Source of the DNA: CAVQRC01 sp963715045
GTDB lineage: Bacteria > Planctomycetota > Planctomycetia > Pirellulales > Lacipirellulaceae
Direction: 5' to 3'
DNA: 64,000 nt
NCBI GenBank assembly: GCA_963715045.1
Contig: CAVQRC010000026.1
Location: 62,001-126,000, forward strand
Positions within the stretch are counted from its first letter, which is position 1. Each line of letters starts with the position of its first letter. A model generated the notes under the pieces. It made no database searches. It had not been told where the DNA came from and saw nothing but the letters and a program-made list of their open reading frames with translations. The position numbers and the translations under genes were made by a program. Positions 20,634-29,946 of this stretch are shown here, one piece after another.

Positions 20634-23600
20634 TTATGGTTGGCGGCCGTCCTGGGGGCCGTCCCCCGGCAGAGCCGGGGGCTCCTGGGGAGGGGTCGGT
20701 TGGGCGGGGCGGAAGTTCACGGCTGGCTTTCGTTCCGGCGGCGGGGCGGTTTGAGCGGCCGGATCGCCGACACCCACATCGGCCAGCAGGTAGCCGGACC
20801 ACAAGAAGGGATGCTCGGCAGTGAGATCGGCAGTCGCTTCACCTGCGGCGGCGATCCGAGGTTCCCGCTCGGGGTCGAGCATGGCGTCCATGGCCAGGAC
20901 GGCCGCACGCTGCCAGGCCTCGGTCGGCGACGAGCGGCCAAGTTCGGCGGCGAACTCCTGCACCAGTTCGAAACCGGTTGCTCCGCCGGTTCGCCAACGG
21001 CTGATCAGCACCGTTCGCGTCCCACACGACATCAGCGCCGCGAGTGGGTAGAAGAGTTCATCGCCCGGCCGCTGTTTGGAACGACTTTTCAGTCCCGACT
21101 CGGCGGCCGTGTGATAGCCCGGCAGGATCAGCCAACCTGGAGTACCAAACGGCAACCCCAACCAATCGGCCAGCGACGCCCGACTTCCGCGGCGGCCGTC
21201 TGGCAGCGGCTCCCACGCCAGCGGCGGATGATTGAGATTGTCGTAGTCGGCGAATACCACCAGGCCCTCGACCAAGTGCCCGTAGTATTTGGCCGGGCCC
21301 AGCAGGGGCGATGGCAACCGCTGGGCGCCGGCGATCGCATCGACGAATCGTCCGGCGGCCTCGAGTTCGTCATCGCCACTGGCCCGCGGAGTCAATTTGC
21401 CAACGTAGACACCAACACGGGTGACGGGCGAGTCGATCGGCCCGCCAGTCACGGCGAGCGAGGCCAAGGGCGAATAACGGACCCGGGCGTTGACCAGTAG
21501 TGGAGGGCTGTCTTCGGTATCGCCTGACGGTAAGGCCTCGAAAGGGACGTACCACAGCACATCGTCAGGCACGACGATCAGTTCTTCCGTCTGTCGCAGA
21601 TTCAGTTGTGAACCTTCAAAGATTTCTTTCCTCAGGCGCAGCGCCGACTCCTGCCAGGTGTTATCGGCCAGTTTGTCTGCCGGCAACTCGCGATTACCGT
21701 CGTGATTGCCCATCTCGCGAAGCGCGGCGGCCACTCGTCCGCGGAGCTTGGCCGCCGGCCCGAGATCCCAGGCATCGTAGTTCTGGTTGGTGAGGGCAAA
21801 GGCATAGACCCGGCCACCCATCGCGTAGAAGCTGACCAGCACATGCTGCCGCGGCAATCGTTGCTGGATACTCGGGGTGTCGATGACGGGCGGCGTCAGC
21901 AGCGCGCTGGCCTGACGGCTGAGACTGATATCCATCAGGATCCGTTCCTGCGCCGCATTCGCAGTGGCCCAGCGGGTGAGCGTATTGGAGAATTGCCGTT
22001 TGGCTTCGGCGTCTTCGGGAGCAAGAGGGAGCGCGGCTGCTTCGCCGCCGAGCGTGAGCGCCTGCTGCGAGTACTGGGCGTATTGGGGGTGACGACCGAG
22101 GATGCTCTGTCGCTGCAGATTTACAGGTCCGGGGAGGATCGCGGGCGGTGCTTCCAGGATCATTCTCAGTCCCAGCATGCGGCCCCCGAGCGGCAGTGCC
22201 GACAGAAAGCGATGTCGCTTGGCCCGTTCTGCGACCTCGAACGCGACGTCGACCTGCTGCCCTTCCCAGGTCGCGGCAAACCACCTTTCGTAGGCGTTCT
22301 GGTGGTCCGACGTGAGCACGCCCAGCGTTTCCAAGGGCTGGGCTGCCCAATCGGTCGAAACGGGGTCGCGGAGCAGAATCGGATAGAGGGTTCTGGCGGC
22401 TCGCGCCGTGACGGTGCGGGCGTCGAGCATGCCCCCCAGCAACGAAATCTGGAAGTTCCAGAGTCCCGATTGGTGGGCGTAGTTGAGCGCCGCGGCCAAG
22501 GACTGGTCCGCGACCTGGGGACGATCGAGTTGGTAACCGACCCAGGCCGCCAGGTAGTGATAGTGACCGGCGAGGCGGCTTGTCTTGAGGTCGCGTCGGC
22601 CAAGTTGCCGGGCGGCGTCCGAGCTGAGCACGGCCTCGGCGGCCTGGGGCTGATTCTGGGCCGCGAGGCACTCGGCCTCGAGCATTCGCATACGCACATA
22701 AATATGATCCAGGCCGTTTCGCTTGGCCCAGTTACCGGCCGCGGTGAGGGGCGGATAAACCCCTTGCTGTCCGGTAATCAGATGAACCTGCTGTCCGAGG
22801 GTCAGGGCCTCGTCGATGACACCGTAGTTCTCGTAATAGAAGGCCGAGAAGCCGGCTTCGGCGAAGAAGTTCGCAGCGGCCTGGTAGTTCTCTGCCGCCA
22901 TGGCCAGGCGTCCCTGTTCGAGCAGGGCCACGCAGGTCAGCGGATGTTCAAGCCGCCCGCTGACCAGAGTCCCCCGGCTGAGGCCGACACGTGCCGACTC
23001 GAGGTCGTCGACGCCTGCCTTGGCGATGCCGAGTTGAACGTCGACCAGGGCACTCGACCAGTGATTGGGCGGCGCGACGCCCCGCGAAAGCCGATTGGCG
23101 ATATTCCGCGACAAGGCGTCCTGACTCGCCAGAGGGCCGAGCAGTTCGTTGCGGCGATAGATTGCCAGGGCTGTGGCCCGCACAATCTCGAGGGCATTGA
23201 TCGCCCAACTCTGGGCCGGCGTGAGCGCCCCTCCCTGTTGGAGATCGGATTCGGTCAGCAGTTTTCCCTGACTGATCAACATGGTCTCGGGAAACCGCCC
23301 GTAGACCACGTTGTTACGCGCCGTCGAACCCCATGGTGCGACCCGCCGAGCCGAATTGTTGTCGTCGCGAATTTGCGGAAACTGAACGTTCAGTAACCAC
23401 TGCGAAAAAGACACGTAGAGATTGCAGGCGCGATCGAACTGTTCCAGGGCTTCCGCATTGCGTCCCTGGAGGAACAGCGTTTCGCCCAGCATTGCGTGAT
23501 AGCAGATCGAATCGATCCACGTGCTCTGCGAGGTCTTGATAGCACCCCGCAACTCTCTGCGAAAGGTCTGTTCGGCGTCGCGATACCGCCCGCGATAGAG

Positions 23601-23753
23601 CGCCTCGACGGCCGCAAAGTAGTTCTGCGACGGGACGCTTCGCGGCGCTCGTTGAGAATAAGCCGTATTGACGATCAGCAGCGGAAGCAGGACGAGAACT
23701 GCCAGTCTGGGCAATCTGGCCAACCTGCATCGCCGGAGTGGCACAAAACGCAT
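20634..23753 (-). CDS. Exported TPR protein with degenerate CHAT domain
   Basis: A 1039-residue protein with a signal peptide (LARLPRLAVLVLLPLLIVN, cleavage near residue 33), a long helical region with TPR character (~40-560) and a C-terminal CHAT (caspase-like) domain (~640-1000). CHAT landmarks are recognisable: EELIVVPDDVLWYVPFEALP, YSPLASLAV, GTRTVLISRW and HPFLWSGYLL. The expected catalytic His (HxxTHG) reads HLVEG (Glu829), and the catalytic Cys of the LSACxT motif is Tyr880 in LPGYHT, so a working protease looks unlikely. It may be a scaffold or a sensor in the periplasm. It ends close to the giant secreted protein gene, which is convergent. Confidence 0.78.
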   Translation of the reverse strand: MRFVPLRRCRLARLPRLAVLVLLPLLIVNTAYSQRAPRSVPSQNYFAAVEALYRGRYRDAEQTFRRELRGAIKTSQSTWIDSICYHAMLGETLFLQGRNAEALEQFDRACNLYVSFSQWLLNVQFPQIRDDNNSARRVAPWGSTARNNVVYGRFPETMLISQGKLLTESDLQQGGALTPAQSWAINALEIVRATALAIYRRNELLGPLASQDALSRNIANRLSRGVAPPNHWSSALVDVQLGIAKAGVDDLESARVGLSRGTLVSGRLEHPLTCVALLEQGRLAMAAENYQAAANFFAEAGFSAFYYENYGVIDEALTLGQQVHLITGQQGVYPPLTAAGNWAKRNGLDHIYVRMRMLEAECLAAQNQPQAAEAVLSSDAARQLGRRDLKTSRLAGHYHYLAAWVGYQLDRPQVADQSLAAALNYAHQSGLWNFQISLLGGMLDARTVTARAARTLYPILLRDPVSTDWAAQPLETLGVLTSDHQNAYERWFAATWEGQQVDVAFEVAERAKRHRFLSALPLGGRMLGLRMILEAPPAILPGPVNLQRQSILGRHPQYAQYSQQALTLGGEAAALPLAPEDAEAKRQFSNTLTRWATANAAQERILMDISLSRQASALLTPPVIDTPSIQQRLPRQHVLVSFYAMGGRVYAFALTNQNYDAWDLGPAAKLRGRVAAALREMGNHDGNRELPADKLADNTWQESALRLRKEIFEGSQLNLRQTEELIVVPDDVLWYVPFEALPSGDTEDSPPLLVNARVRYSPLASLAVTGGPIDSPVTRVGVYVGKLTPRASGDDELEAAGRFVDAIAGAQRLPSPLLGPAKYYGHLVEGLVVFADYDNLNHPPLAWEPLPDGRRGSRASLADWLGLPFGTPGWLILPGYHTAAESGLKSRSKQRPGDELFYPLAALMSCGTRTVLISRWRTGGATGFELVQEFAAELGRSSPTEAWQRAAVLAMDAMLDPEREPRIAAAGEATADLTAEHPFLWSGYLLADVGVGDPAAQTAPPPERKPAVNFRPAQPTPPQEPPALPGDGPQDGRQP

Positions 23754-24051
23754 CGTTGAATCAACCGGAGAGAGGGCGTCGAATAGAGAGAGTTCATTCT
23801 AGCGGCGTCTCGATAGCGCGGCGATTCGTTCGCCAGTTTGCCCAATTTCACGATTCGCTCTGTTGACCCTGGATTATTCGCGTGTGGGGCCGGCCGCGGC
23901 AGCTGGCAGCGACCACGCAGCAGCGCGAACAGGAAAACTTTTTCGGATTCTCAAAGTCTGGGGATCCTGCGGACGATAACGGTTGTAACGACGTATATTC
24001 CCCGGCGAGGGGCAAGCTCCCCTGGCCCGAAGAGACTGTTGCGGAGATCCC

Positions 24052-24294
24052 GTGATGACCGTTCAACCTCGCCGCGGCAAACGAGTCCGGATCGCCGTCG
24101 CCCATCTGGCACTGGCGGCCATGACCTTTTCCGGTTGCCAGAGTCAATACGCGGGCCAGGTACTACCTAGCCCGTGGTACCTCGAGCAGGACGTCCAATA
24201 CTTCCCGCCGGGACCTGAATTCAAGCTTTCCAAGACAGCCGCCGCGATCGAAGCCAACCGGGCCGAATCGATTTCCGAGCCGCAACAGCAGTAG
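24052..24294 (+). CDS. Small lipoprotein, planctomycete family
   Basis: An 80-residue protein with a lipobox (LALAAMTFSGC, lipidated Cys29) after a twin-basic N-terminus. The mature part, ~50 residues, contains YLEQDVQYFPPGPEFKL and KTAAAIEA, a pattern I recall from short conserved planctomycete lipoproteins of unknown role. GTG at 24052 and ATG at 24055 are both possible starts; GGAG at 24042 fits the ATG better. It is divergent from the TPR-CHAT gene, and the 300-base region between them should carry promoters for both; no clear ones are seen. Confidence 0.65.
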   Translation: MMTVQPRRGKRVRIAVAHLALAAMTFSGCQSQYAGQVLPSPWYLEQDVQYFPPGPEFKLSKTAAAIEANRAESISEPQQQ

Positions 24295-24386
24295 CAGCGT
24301 GTCGGAGGATCTGCGATTGATTCTGGAAGGGGTTTCCCTCAGCCGGGGCCGCTGGCCGCTAGGAACTTTCCCGACGGTTCTTCAGC

Positions 24387-25526
24387 TCACCCGATCTTGG
24401 CGGGCGTCGGGACACCGGCGACGGACCTACCACGTCGGGCCCTTAACCAACGGCCGAGACCAACACCAATCGCGCGGGGACGATCCGCCCGGTAGTGCGT
24501 AAAGCGATAGCTGGTCTGCTGTCCTGTGGCCAATCGCATTTTGTAGGATTGGCCGCCAACCCCGAGGTCGTACAGCGAATCCCCGCGGTCGATGCTGTCG
24601 ACAATCACTTTGGCCAGCAGGACACTCCCAGATCCGTCGCGGGTGACTTGGTAGTCGCAGCCTGATCGCAGTCCCTGAACCGTACCGGCGTGGTGATAGT
24701 TGTAGGCGAAGGCGGCCGGTTCGTCGCCGACGAGCAACAGGTTCAAATCCAGCATTCCGAGTCGCGCGGCCGCGGCGTGTGTTGCGCGGAGAAAGCCAGC
24801 CACGTTGGGGCTCGTCAGGGTGGTATTGGGTCGAACGTGAGCCTGCCAGCTTTCGCGGGCGATATCACAGCACAGGTCGTAGAGATCCCACCGGGGATCG
24901 CCATCTCCTTCGGCCGCGGCATCTGGGCGATGCCGAATGTGGACGACGCTTCCCTGGCTTTCGAGACGTCTCGATAGTCGGCTGATATTCTGGCGAAATT
25001 TCGCGGGGCGAGTCGTCCAGTAGAGGTCCGCTCGCGTCGGCAGATCGACCACTGCCGTCGTGTCGTAGACAGCCTGGTGGGGCTTGAATCCGGCCGCCCT
25101 CATCGCCCGAGATGTGCGACTGCGATCGCTCCGCCGGGCATTCACCCACCGCAGTTCCAGAATGTCCCAATCCTGAGGACCGTGACGCAGATGTTGCATG
25201 GCCATGAACATGGTCGCGGCCGGGTTGGGACCGATCGGTCCGTACCAGGTGCCCCAGTTATCGAGTGGGTAGGTGAGCACGCGGAGGGGTCCGACACGAA
25301 AGCGATCGGTGCGGACGACGAGCGGCACGATGCCGATCGGCCGGCCCCCCGAGACGACCACCAGCACCCGCATCGCGCGATCGTCGCCGCAGTGCTGCCA
25401 GTACAGTTCGTGCCAGTCGAAAGTATGGAAGAAGGACGCACCGGGCGTGCCTGCGAAGAGCGCATTCCATGCCATCCGCAAAGATGGCAGTTCGCGTGGA
25501 TCGTCGAGCTGGATCACTTCTGCCAT
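24387..25526 (-). CDS. GNAT-fold (BioF2-like) acyltransferase
   Basis: A 379-residue protein with the layout of the BioF2-like/FemAB acyltransferase group: an N-terminal GNAT-like half (SFFHTFDWHELYWQHCG, GRPIGIVPLVVRTDRF) and a second half ending with AAFAYNYHHAGTVQGLRSG and SLYDLGVGGQSYKMRLATG. Members transfer acyl or aminoacyl groups during polysaccharide, peptidoglycan or lipid assembly. No signal peptide or membrane segment is present, so it is cytoplasmic. The C-terminal 30 residues are basic. Substrate is not predictable from sequence. It is monocistronic, convergent with the small lipoprotein and divergent from the nucleotidyltransferase. Confidence 0.72.
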   Translation of the reverse strand: MAEVIQLDDPRELPSLRMAWNALFAGTPGASFFHTFDWHELYWQHCGDDRAMRVLVVVSGGRPIGIVPLVVRTDRFRVGPLRVLTYPLDNWGTWYGPIGPNPAATMFMAMQHLRHGPQDWDILELRWVNARRSDRSRTSRAMRAAGFKPHQAVYDTTAVVDLPTRADLYWTTRPAKFRQNISRLSRRLESQGSVVHIRHRPDAAAEGDGDPRWDLYDLCCDIARESWQAHVRPNTTLTSPNVAGFLRATHAAAARLGMLDLNLLLVGDEPAAFAYNYHHAGTVQGLRSGCDYQVTRDGSGSVLLAKVIVDSIDRGDSLYDLGVGGQSYKMRLATGQQTSYRFTHYRADRPRAIGVGLGRWLRARRGRSVAGVPTPAKIG

Positions 25527-25782
25527 GCCGATTCTCCTACCACGGCGGTGGCCGGGCTCGCTGGGAGGGCGTGTATACCTCGAATTGACACTGAAGTGGG
25601 AAGCGTTGCAACGTGCGTGCCGGTCTCCTGCCGGTCTCCGGCGCAGGGGCGCAGGTCCTTGGCGGCGAACAACTTACGGATCGGGAAGAGTTCCCGCTTC
25701 CGGGCGTCGCCAAGCCGTCGATGTTGTAGAATGACAACCCGCGGCACTCTGGCACCTCGCGACGTTGCGGAAACTCAACAGC

Positions 25783-26394
25783 ATGCACCCGCAAATCACC
25801 GTTGACGAATTCAACGCGTTGCTGCGTGGAGAGCGCACGCAGATTCGCCGGCCGGCCGATCGAGTGGATCCGTTGCTGGTCGTTTTCCCCGGCGCTTTCG
25901 CGCCCGTGCACGAGGGGCACCGCCAGATCGCTCGACTCGCACACAGGCGACTCGGTCACGACGCATTCTTCGAGCTCTCGATCACCAATGTCGATAAGCC
26001 TCCCCTGGACCACGCGATCCTGGAGGCGCGGCTTCGCGATCTGGCCGGCCAGCCCGTCGTCGTCACCGCCGCGGCCACCTTCGCGGAAAAAGCGCGACTC
26101 TTTCCCGGGACCACCTTTGTCGTCGGAGCCGACACGATCCTGCGGCTGGCCGATCCCTGCTACTGCGATCATGATCCTCACGAGTTCACGCGGCAGTTAA
26201 ACGTCATCCGCAGCCACCAATGCCGGTTTCTCGTGTTTGGCCGCCGCGTCGAAGGCGAGTTCCGCACGCTGCCAGACATGGAACTTCCCGAGCCGCTGCG
26301 TTCCATCAGTGACTTCGTATCCGGCGAGGAGTTTCGCGTCGACATTTCCTCGAGCGCACTCCGCAGGCAACGACGAGAGAGCGAAACGCGATGA
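25783..26394 (+). CDS. Nucleotidyltransferase of the cytidylyltransferase-like (HxGH) family
   Basis: About 203 residues from ATG 25783 (a TTG six codons earlier is also possible). The VVFPGAFAPVHEGH block is the nucleotide-binding GxFxPxHxGH motif of the adenylyl/cytidylyltransferase superfamily, and ISSSALRRQRRE near the C-terminus corresponds to the ISSTxIR motif that binds triphosphate. The relatives include nicotinate/nicotinamide mononucleotide adenylyltransferases and NTP transferases fused to CinA-like proteins, so an NAD-related substrate is possible but not shown. The stop overlaps the start of the Mpo1-like gene (ATGA), so the two are translationally coupled. Confidence 0.72.
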   Translation: MHPQITVDEFNALLRGERTQIRRPADRVDPLLVVFPGAFAPVHEGHRQIARLAHRRLGHDAFFELSITNVDKPPLDHAILEARLRDLAGQPVVVTAAATFAEKARLFPGTTFVVGADTILRLADPCYCDHDPHEFTRQLNVIRSHQCRFLVFGRRVEGEFRTLPDMELPEPLRSISDFVSGEEFRVDISSSALRRQRRESETR

Positions 26395-26861
26395 AGAAGT
26401 CTGCCGACCAGTGGTTCGCCGAATATGGCGAAAGCCATCAACACGCCGCCAACAAGACGCTGCATTGGATCTGCGTGCCGCTGATCGTGGCCAGCCTGCT
26501 GGGCTTGCTGTGGGCGATTCCCGTCCCGCACGTGTTCGCCGCGGTGCCTTACCTGAACTGGGCCACGCTGTTGATCCTGCTATCGCTTATCTTCTATGTC
26601 CGCCTGTCGATTCCACTGGCCATCGGGATGCTGTTGTTTTCCGCCGCGGTCGTGGTCGCGATTCGGGTCTTGGAAGCCAGCTCATCCGTTCCGGTCTGGC
26701 AGGTCGCGCTCGCGATCTTCGCCGGGGCGTGGATCGGACAGTTCATTGGCCACAAGATCGAAGGCAGGAAGCCGTCTTTTTTTCAGGACCTGCAGTTCCT
26801 GTTGATCGGCCCGATCTGGCTGTTGGGTTTCATGTACCGTAAGACGGGGATTCGATATTGA
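26391..26861 (+). CDS. Mpo1-like (DUF962) membrane protein
   Basis: A 156-residue protein of the DUF962/Mpo1 family. The N-terminal WFAEYGESHQHAANKTLHWI carries the family's His pattern (HxxxxNKxxHxxxxP), followed by membrane segments and the IGQFIGHKIEGRKPSFFQDL block. The yeast relative Mpo1 is an Fe(II)-dependent dioxygenase acting on 2-hydroxy fatty acids in alpha-oxidation; whether the bacterial proteins do the same is uncertain. Four membrane segments are predicted. It overlaps both the upstream (ATGA) and the downstream gene (TTGA), so the three genes form one operon. Confidence 0.8.
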   Translation: MKKSADQWFAEYGESHQHAANKTLHWICVPLIVASLLGLLWAIPVPHVFAAVPYLNWATLLILLSLIFYVRLSIPLAIGMLLFSAAVVVAIRVLEASSSVPVWQVALAIFAGAWIGQFIGHKIEGRKPSFFQDLQFLLIGPIWLLGFMYRKTGIRY

Positions 26862-28630
26862 ACGCAATCACCTCATTCGTGTCGTTCATCGTGGTAGCGA
26901 TGGGAGCGGTGGAGTCGCTTTCGGCGGCCACACGGGAGCCCGTCCCAATCGGGACCTGCGTTGCGAACCTGCGATTCAAAGACATCCGCTATCTACCGCG
27001 GGAGCTCCGCGAATTCCGCGACAAGCGGGCGTATGTGGTGGTGTGTACGAACACGACTTGTCCGCTGGTCAAACGTTACTGGCCGAAACTCAACCGGCTG
27101 AATCGCGAATTTCGTGAGCGGGGGGTGCAGTTCGTGTCGCTGAATGTGAGTGGCGATGAGACGATTCCCGAAATCGCGGCGGCCGCCATCGAGTGGAAAG
27201 TCGACTTTCCGCAGGTTCGCGACATCGACGGGGAGTGCGTGCGTGCCTTGGGTGTGACGCGGACACCGGAAGTCGTCGTGCTCGATCAAGAGTTCCGGCT
27301 CTGCTATCGCGGCCGGATCGATGATCAGTACCGGCTCGGCGGCACCCGTCCAGCGGCGACGCGGGAGGATCTTGTCGAAGCTCTCGAAGCCGTGCTGGCG
27401 GGCGAAACGGTGGCCCGTGCGGAAACGCCGGTCGACGGATGTGCGATCACAGAACCGCGGCGACCGCGTGTCGACGCGGCGGTCAACTTCACCGAGCACA
27501 TCGCACCGATCATGGCAGCGCATTGCACGATCTGCCATCGCGCGAATACGGCTGCGCCATTCCCGCTCACGCAGTACGACGACGTCGCCGGCAACGGCGC
27601 GATGATCGCCGAGGTGATCGCCGAGCGGCGGATGCCTCCCTGGTACGCGAGCCCGGCCGACCGCCAGAGGTTTGCAAATTACCGCGGTCTGACGGCAAGC
27701 GAACGCGACACCGTTTTGCAGTGGGTCGCCGCCGGGATGCCGCAGGGCGCGGTCGTCGAACTGCCTGAGCCTCCGGCCGCCGAAACGTGGCAAATCGGTG
27801 AACCCGACCAGATCATCCGCACCATCGAGACCCACACGCTGCCTGCGGAAGGTTATGTTCCCTACAAGTACAGCGTGCTGCCGCACGTGTTCTTGCGAGA
27901 CACCTGGATTCGCGGAATCCAGATCCTGCCTGACAACCCGACCGTGCTGCACCATGCGAATCTGATTGCGATCCCGCTCGGCGGAAAGCTGAGCGACGCG
28001 TACTTCATTACCGGCAAGGTACCCGGCAGCCAGCCGCTGGTAACCAGCGACGGAGTCGCCGTGTTGATTCCGAGAGGCACCGCGCTGGCACTGCAGATCC
28101 ACTACACGACGACCGGCAAGGAAGAACGCTGCCGGATCGGGGTTGGGCTGAAGTACGCGAGCGGGCGGATCGATAAGCAGTTTCGCCATGTGCTCGTCAA
28201 CAGCAACACGTTCGCGATTCCGCCCGGCGATGGCAATCACCGCGTATCGGCAGCCCGGACACTCGACCAGGCAACGACGGGGCTGGGGTTGTTCACGCAC
28301 ATGCATCTTCGCGGCAAAGACATGACGTACCTGGCGCATCTGCCGGACGGCACGTCGCAACGATTGCTGACAGTTCCCAACTACAACTTCGACTGGCAGA
28401 TGGGGTATCGCTGGCCGCCCAGTGCGGTGCAGCTGCCGGCCGGGACACGCATCGAAGTGATCGCACATTTCGACAACTCGGCGTTCAACCCGTACAACCC
28501 CGATCCGACCGCGACTGTCAAAGAAGGCCGGCAGACTTACCACGAAATGATGTACGGTTTCTATTTCTACACGCAGGATGACGAACAGCTGGGGCTTGAC
28601 GTCGACGGTACTACAGGGACCGTCAAGTGA
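26858..28630 (+). CDS. Redoxin, cytochrome c and copper-monooxygenase-like fusion protein
   Basis: A 590-residue exported protein starting at TTG 26858, which overlaps the preceding stop (TTGA) and is followed by a signal peptide. Domain order: redoxin/thioredoxin-like fold (~30-185) with a TTCPLVKRYW active-site-type cysteine (Cys68); a single c-type heme motif CTICH (223-227); then a region resembling the copper type II monooxygenase fold (~330-580), with VLHHANLIAI, IHYTTTGKEE and FTHMHLRGKDM providing possible copper-binding His/Met residues. Together these suggest an electron-transfer or oxidative enzyme in the periplasm; no substrate can be proposed. This combination is common in planctomycetes. 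Confidence 0.75.
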   Translation: MNAITSFVSFIVVAMGAVESLSAATREPVPIGTCVANLRFKDIRYLPRELREFRDKRAYVVVCTNTTCPLVKRYWPKLNRLNREFRERGVQFVSLNVSGDETIPEIAAAAIEWKVDFPQVRDIDGECVRALGVTRTPEVVVLDQEFRLCYRGRIDDQYRLGGTRPAATREDLVEALEAVLAGETVARAETPVDGCAITEPRRPRVDAAVNFTEHIAPIMAAHCTICHRANTAAPFPLTQYDDVAGNGAMIAEVIAERRMPPWYASPADRQRFANYRGLTASERDTVLQWVAAGMPQGAVVELPEPPAAETWQIGEPDQIIRTIETHTLPAEGYVPYKYSVLPHVFLRDTWIRGIQILPDNPTVLHHANLIAIPLGGKLSDAYFITGKVPGSQPLVTSDGVAVLIPRGTALALQIHYTTTGKEERCRIGVGLKYASGRIDKQFRHVLVNSNTFAIPPGDGNHRVSAARTLDQATTGLGLFTHMHLRGKDMTYLAHLPDGTSQRLLTVPNYNFDWQMGYRWPPSAVQLPAGTRIEVIAHFDNSAFNPYNPDPTATVKEGRQTYHEMMYGFYFYTQDDEQLGLDVDGTTGTVK

Positions 28631-28848
28631 AATGGGTCGCACACTCGGGTGGAGTCGATCGATTGATCACCGCTTCGAGTCACTCTGTGAAACTCGGCGT
28701 AACCTCTGCCCATCGGCAGCGTTCGATACGCTGCCGTCTGCATTCCAGTGGTGAATTAGGCTGCGGGCCAGCCAGCTCGCCGACAACAAAAGCGGCAACA
28801 GGTTGCCGCACTCCATATGCCCCCTGGTGAGGGCGGGAGGGCGGTTTT

Positions 28849-29946
28849 ATGATTGACGGCTTGTCTCCCTCCTTCCCCCTCCCGTGTCCGATCCCGCGCT
28901 CGATGTCCAGGCCCCGCCAGACCGTATCGCTTGCCGAGGCCTCGCGTCCGCTGTTCGCCGGCGTCGATATCGGAGGGACGAACATCAAGATCGGGCTGGT
29001 CGACGACGCGGGTCGAACGGTGGGCTACGAGCACATTCCGACCCAGGCCGACCGGCCTGCCGGCGAGGCGTGTCAGCGTGCTGCCGCAGCGATTCATCAG
29101 ATGCTGGCAGCGCCCGGCGGCCATGAGGACGATTGCGCGGCGGTGGGACTGGCGACCCCGGGTCCGATGGACATTCCGTTGGGCACGATTCTCACACCCG
29201 GCAACCTGCCTGCCTGGCGAAACTTTCCCATCCGAGGCACGCTCCAGGAGCATGTGGGTCGGCCAGTCACCTACGCCAACGACGCGAATGCGGCCGCTTT
29301 CGGAGAGTACTGGAAAGGGAGCGGGGCGAATTACCGCAGCATGATCATGCTCACGCTCGGAACCGGCATCGGGGGCGGGATCATCATCAATGATCGACTG
29401 ATTGACGGCCTTCACAGTGCGGGCGGCGAGTGCGGGCACATCGTGATCGACTGCCGGCCTGACGCTCCCGTGGACACGGCCGGTACCCGCGGGTCGCTTG
29501 AGGTCTATACTTGCGCAGGTGCGGTGGTTCGCCGCGCCCAGGAATCGCTCGACAACGGACGCCCCTCGTCCCTTGCCGACCAGATTGCTCAAGGACGTAA
29601 GCTCACCCCCAAACGAATCGCCGAGGCGGCCACCAAGGGCGACGAACTGGCCCGCGAAGTCGTGTTCGAGACCGCCCGCTACCTGGCAATCGGCATGATC
29701 TCGCTGATCCACGTCATCGATCCCGACAGCGTCGTTCTCGGCGGAGCGATGAATTTCGGCGGCAGCGGGACTCCACTTGGCCAGGCCTTCCTCGAACAGA
29801 TTCGCACCGACGTGAACGCCGGCATTCTCGAACCACTGCGGGGCAAGATCAACATCGACTTCGCGGTACTCGGCTCAGACGCGGGATACATCGGGGCGGC
29901 CGGCCTGGCGCGGGCCGCCCTGCAGGGTAACAACATTGATGGCTGA
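28849..29946 (+). CDS. ROK family sugar kinase lacking zinc-site cysteines
   Basis: A 365-residue ROK (repressor, ORF, kinase) protein; the GGAGG at 28836 supports ATG 28849 although conserved sequence starts only at FAGVDIGGTNIKIGL. Kinase motifs are present: DIGGTN (phosphate 1), VGLATPGPMD, NDANAAAFGE (catalytic Asp) and TLGTGIGGGI. The usual zinc signature after GGECGHI (CxCGxxGCxE) reads DTAGTRGSLE, without its cysteines, so this protein is either zinc-independent or has lost activity; glucokinase would be the default call. lepA begins inside the last codons, so the two are probably cotranscribed. Confidence 0.82.
   Translation: MIDGLSPSFPLPCPIPRSMSRPRQTVSLAEASRPLFAGVDIGGTNIKIGLVDDAGRTVGYEHIPTQADRPAGEACQRAAAAIHQMLAAPGGHEDDCAAVGLATPGPMDIPLGTILTPGNLPAWRNFPIRGTLQEHVGRPVTYANDANAAAFGEYWKGSGANYRSMIMLTLGTGIGGGIIINDRLIDGLHSAGGECGHIVIDCRPDAPVDTAGTRGSLEVYTCAGAVVRRAQESLDNGRPSSLADQIAQGRKLTPKRIAEAATKGDELAREVVFETARYLAIGMISLIHVIDPDSVVLGGAMNFGGSGTPLGQAFLEQIRTDVNAGILEPLRGKINIDFAVLGSDAGYIGAAGLARAALQGNNIDG

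Noticed and set aside
21702..23396. Plus-strand frame of 564 codons opposite the TPR-CHAT gene
   Set aside because: Antisense shadow; the minus-strand protein has a signal peptide and recognisable CHAT motifs.
26993..28642. Minus-strand frame of 549 codons opposite the redoxin fusion gene
   Set aside because: Entirely antisense to a clear gene; Arg/His-rich composition is typical of shadow frames.
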